Positions 50,356-51,874 of a DNA stretch of 51,874 nt are shown in pieces (the first letter of the stretch is position 1; each line of letters opens with the position of its first letter). A program made the position numbers and the translations under genes. The stretch is from Pantoea stewartii subsp. stewartii. GTDB lineage: Bacteria; Pseudomonadota; Gammaproteobacteria; Enterobacterales; Enterobacteriaceae. The stretch is from positions 1-51,874 of the forward strand of contig NZ_VZPF01000030.1 in the NCBI RefSeq assembly GCF_008801695.1, in the 5' to 3' direction. The notes beneath the pieces are model-generated. The model was not told the origin of the DNA. It ran no database searches and saw nothing but the letters and a program-made list of their open reading frames with translations.

Positions 50356-51394
50356 GATAGGCGGTCCGGTAAAAGCGGCGATACCAGCGGTCGGCCCGCT
50401 GCTGCATATCCACATCGCGAAATTTGTCAGGATAGAGTTTTTTCGCCATCCACAGTTCACCTAACCCTATGGCTTCTGGCATCGGATAGCCCCATGCCTT
50501 GGCATAGTCAGGCATCAACCAGACACGGTGATGTTTGACAGCATCAATGGTCTGCCAGAGCGGATCGTGCTGAATCGACTGAACAACCTGCGGATAGCGG
50601 TTCTGCACAAAAATTACCTGCGGATTCCAGACCACCACCTGTTCCATGCTGACCTGCCTGAAACCCTGAATAGTCGATGCTGCCACGTTCAGTGCGCCAG
50701 CATGGGTCATCATCAGCCCCGTATATTTCCCGGCACCGTATGTCGTCAGACTGGGATTGGCCATATAGGCGCGTACACGCTGCTGTTCAGGGAGATCGTG
50801 GAGACGATCAGTCACCTCTTTACGCCCCGCAAAGGCTGCTGAGATGAGAGCTTTGGCCTGCTGCTGCCTGTTCACCACCTCACCTATCAGGGTGATGCCT
50901 TCCTTTATCCCGAGATCGTAGGCCTTATCTTCATTTTGCATACTGGGATTAATTTCGCCCTGCTGCCCGGCGTCATCGTGACGCAGTGAAATCGCCAGTA
51001 CAGGAATGCCCAGTGCGGAGATCTGGTCAATCATCTCTTTCGGCGCATAGTTGGTGACGAATACCACCTGTGGATGCAGTGCAATTAGCTTTTCCAGATC
51101 AACATGGGTCAAATCACCCAGCATTGCTTTATGCGTCAGCTCAGGCACCAGCGTTGCGTAATTGTCCCCTAACTGCTGTTTCCAGTTAGCCAGTATCCCT
51201 ACAATTTTATCTGTCGCATTTAACTGCACCAGAAGATTCAGCGTCTGGTGCTGAAGCACAACCACGCGATCAACCCGATCCGGGATTGTAACGTTACGGC
51301 CAAGCTGATCGGTCACGATGCGGCTGGCGTAGCTGTTCCATGCGGTAAAGATAAGTAAGCCTGCAAAGACGAGGCGATTCAGTCTGATTTTCAA
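50324..51394 (-). CDS. Periplasmic class III metal-binding protein (BtuF/FepB/MolA-type)
   Basis: A 356-residue exported protein with signal peptide residues 1-23 (..LLIFTAWNSYA). The fold is typical of cluster A-II substrate-binding proteins for metal chelates and some oxyanions: RIVTDQLGRNVTIPDRVDRVVVLQH.., ..ATDKIVGILANWKQQ.., ..DLEKLIALHPQVVFVTN.., ..VVWNPQVIFVQNRYP.., ..AIGLGELWMAKKLYPDKF... The start is TTG 51394, preceded by AGGGGA at 7 bp. A ModE-like operator just upstream favours molybdate or tungstate (MolA-like) over iron-siderophore or cobalamin. No cognate permease is in the window. Confidence 0.78.
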   Translation of the reverse strand: MKIRLNRLVFAGLLIFTAWNSYASRIVTDQLGRNVTIPDRVDRVVVLQHQTLNLLVQLNATDKIVGILANWKQQLGDNYATLVPELTHKAMLGDLTHVDLEKLIALHPQVVFVTNYAPKEMIDQISALGIPVLAISLRHDDAGQQGEINPSMQNEDKAYDLGIKEGITLIGEVVNRQQQAKALISAAFAGRKEVTDRLHDLPEQQRVRAYMANPSLTTYGAGKYTGLMMTHAGALNVAASTIQGFRQVSMEQVVVWNPQVIFVQNRYPQVVQSIQHDPLWQTIDAVKHHRVWLMPDYAKAWGYPMPEAIGLGELWMAKKLYPDKFRDVDMQQRADRWYRRFYRTAYHETSPDSGGR

Positions 51395-51410
51395 TGAGGG
51401 TCCCCTGTAG

Positions 51411-51434
51411 CGTAATGTATTTGATTATATAGCG
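51411..51434 (-). promoter_or_regulatory. Candidate ModE (molybdate repressor) operator
   Basis: On the minus strand the half-sites CGCTATATA and TACATTACG are spaced as in the E. coli modA operator (CGTTATATT ... TACATAACG); flanking AT and TAC also agree. It lies 17 bp before the TTG start of the binding-protein gene and includes TATAAT. The remaining ~310 bp to the IS903-type element show no gene. Confidence 0.65.
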
Positions 51435-51747
51435 ATACACCGTGACAAGGTAGACAGTGGATGCGCCTGTCGTTGTCGCGGGTCTGCGTGGCAGGGATGA
51501 CTGTCGGTGTCGTGGCGTTTTCGATGCAGGGCGCGCCTGACAGACAGCGCCAGCCCATTGGTTCGGTTTGCTGACCCTGAAATGCGCGTATGCCCTGACA
51601 TCGATCTGCATGCTGATATCCACTTAAGAGGGCATGTTTTTAGCTGAGACAAACTACAAAAGATGAGAATAAATCGGCAGGATTAGTGCGTACTCAGCAA
51701 ATGCGCTTTATCCTGGTGCATTTAACCTGTTTACTCATGATCTGGGC

Positions 51748-51874
51748 GGCTTTGTTGAATAAATCAGATTCGGGGCGAGTGTCCCTGTAGCAGGGCAGAG
51801 TTTCAGGCAATACGGACACTTTCTGGCATTCCTGCCTTTGTCATTCTGTTCAGCGCCCGAACCATGGCCAGAGC
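51748..51874 (-). mobile_element. IS903-type (IS5 family) insertion sequence, one end
   Basis: The terminal sequence GGCTTTGTTGAATAAATCAG begins at 51748, followed by the 3' end of the transposase gene read on the minus strand. The rest is outside the window. It shares the first 17 bases with one end of the 173-bp elements and may be their helper. Confidence 0.9.
51803..51874 (-). CDS. IS903-type transposase, C-terminal fragment (5' end outside window)
   Basis: The visible residues ALAMVRALNRMTKAGMPESV, then RIA and a stop (51803-51805), match the C-terminus of IS903 transposases. The DDE active site is outside the window. Confidence 0.88.
   Translation of the reverse strand, partial: ALAMVRALNRMTKAGMPESVRIA

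Overview
The window is a chromosomal segment of an enterobacterium, most likely Erwiniaceae (Erwinia/Pantoea-like). Almost every intact protein is close to its Escherichia coli counterpart. From the right end to the left end, the gene order follows the E. coli 91-92 min region in inverse orientation: metA, aceBAK, iclR, yjbEFGH, pgi, lysC, yjbB, psiE, ubiCA, plsB, dgkA, lexA-dinF, yjbJ, zur, dusA, pspG, qorA, dnaB, tyrB, yjcB, soxS, soxR, ghxP, yjcE. Family names come from recognising protein sequence; no database search was run.

Left part (1-8.1 kb): the end of an IS66-family element cuts off the 3' part of a yjcE-type Na+/H+ antiporter that also has a one-base frameshift. Then come ghxP with a PurR box, a soxR-glutathione transferase pair, the divergent soxR/soxS control region, yjcB, and the remains of a polysaccharide locus (TupA-type ATP-grasp protein and a 5'-truncated flippase). 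The uvrA-ssb pair expected between tyrB and yjcB is not here. Middle part (8.1-25 kb): housekeeping genes, with local substitutions. An Lrp-type regulator and a YitT-type membrane protein sit where E. coli has alr, and a TraF-like outer-membrane protein sits where it has yjbLM. Next (25-38.7 kb): an orphan alkaline-phosphatase-superfamily gene, yjbB, panS, lysC with a lysine riboswitch, pgi, the yjbEFGH exopolysaccharide operon and iclR.

Right part (38.8-51.9 kb): a decaying uronide-uptake cluster lies between iclR and aceK. It holds a truncated serine hydrolase, a twice-broken GPH-type transporter, an intact UidC-like porin and a frameshifted uxuR. The glyoxylate-shunt operon aceBAK and metA follow. 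Beyond metA are two substrate-binding-protein genes without permease or ATPase, preceded by a very good candidate ModE operator, which points to molybdate or a related oxyanion. The window ends in an IS903-type element.

The most striking structure is a family of four apparently identical 173-bp elements (7816, 13313, 39804, 40570) with IS903-type termini. Two are flanked by perfect 9-bp target duplications. The other two have unmatched flanks and truncated genes beside them, so they look like scars of deletions or rearrangements between copies. Each copy carries the same complete 37-codon reading frame. Together with the frameshifts and IS insertions, this suggests a genome undergoing recent element-driven gene loss.
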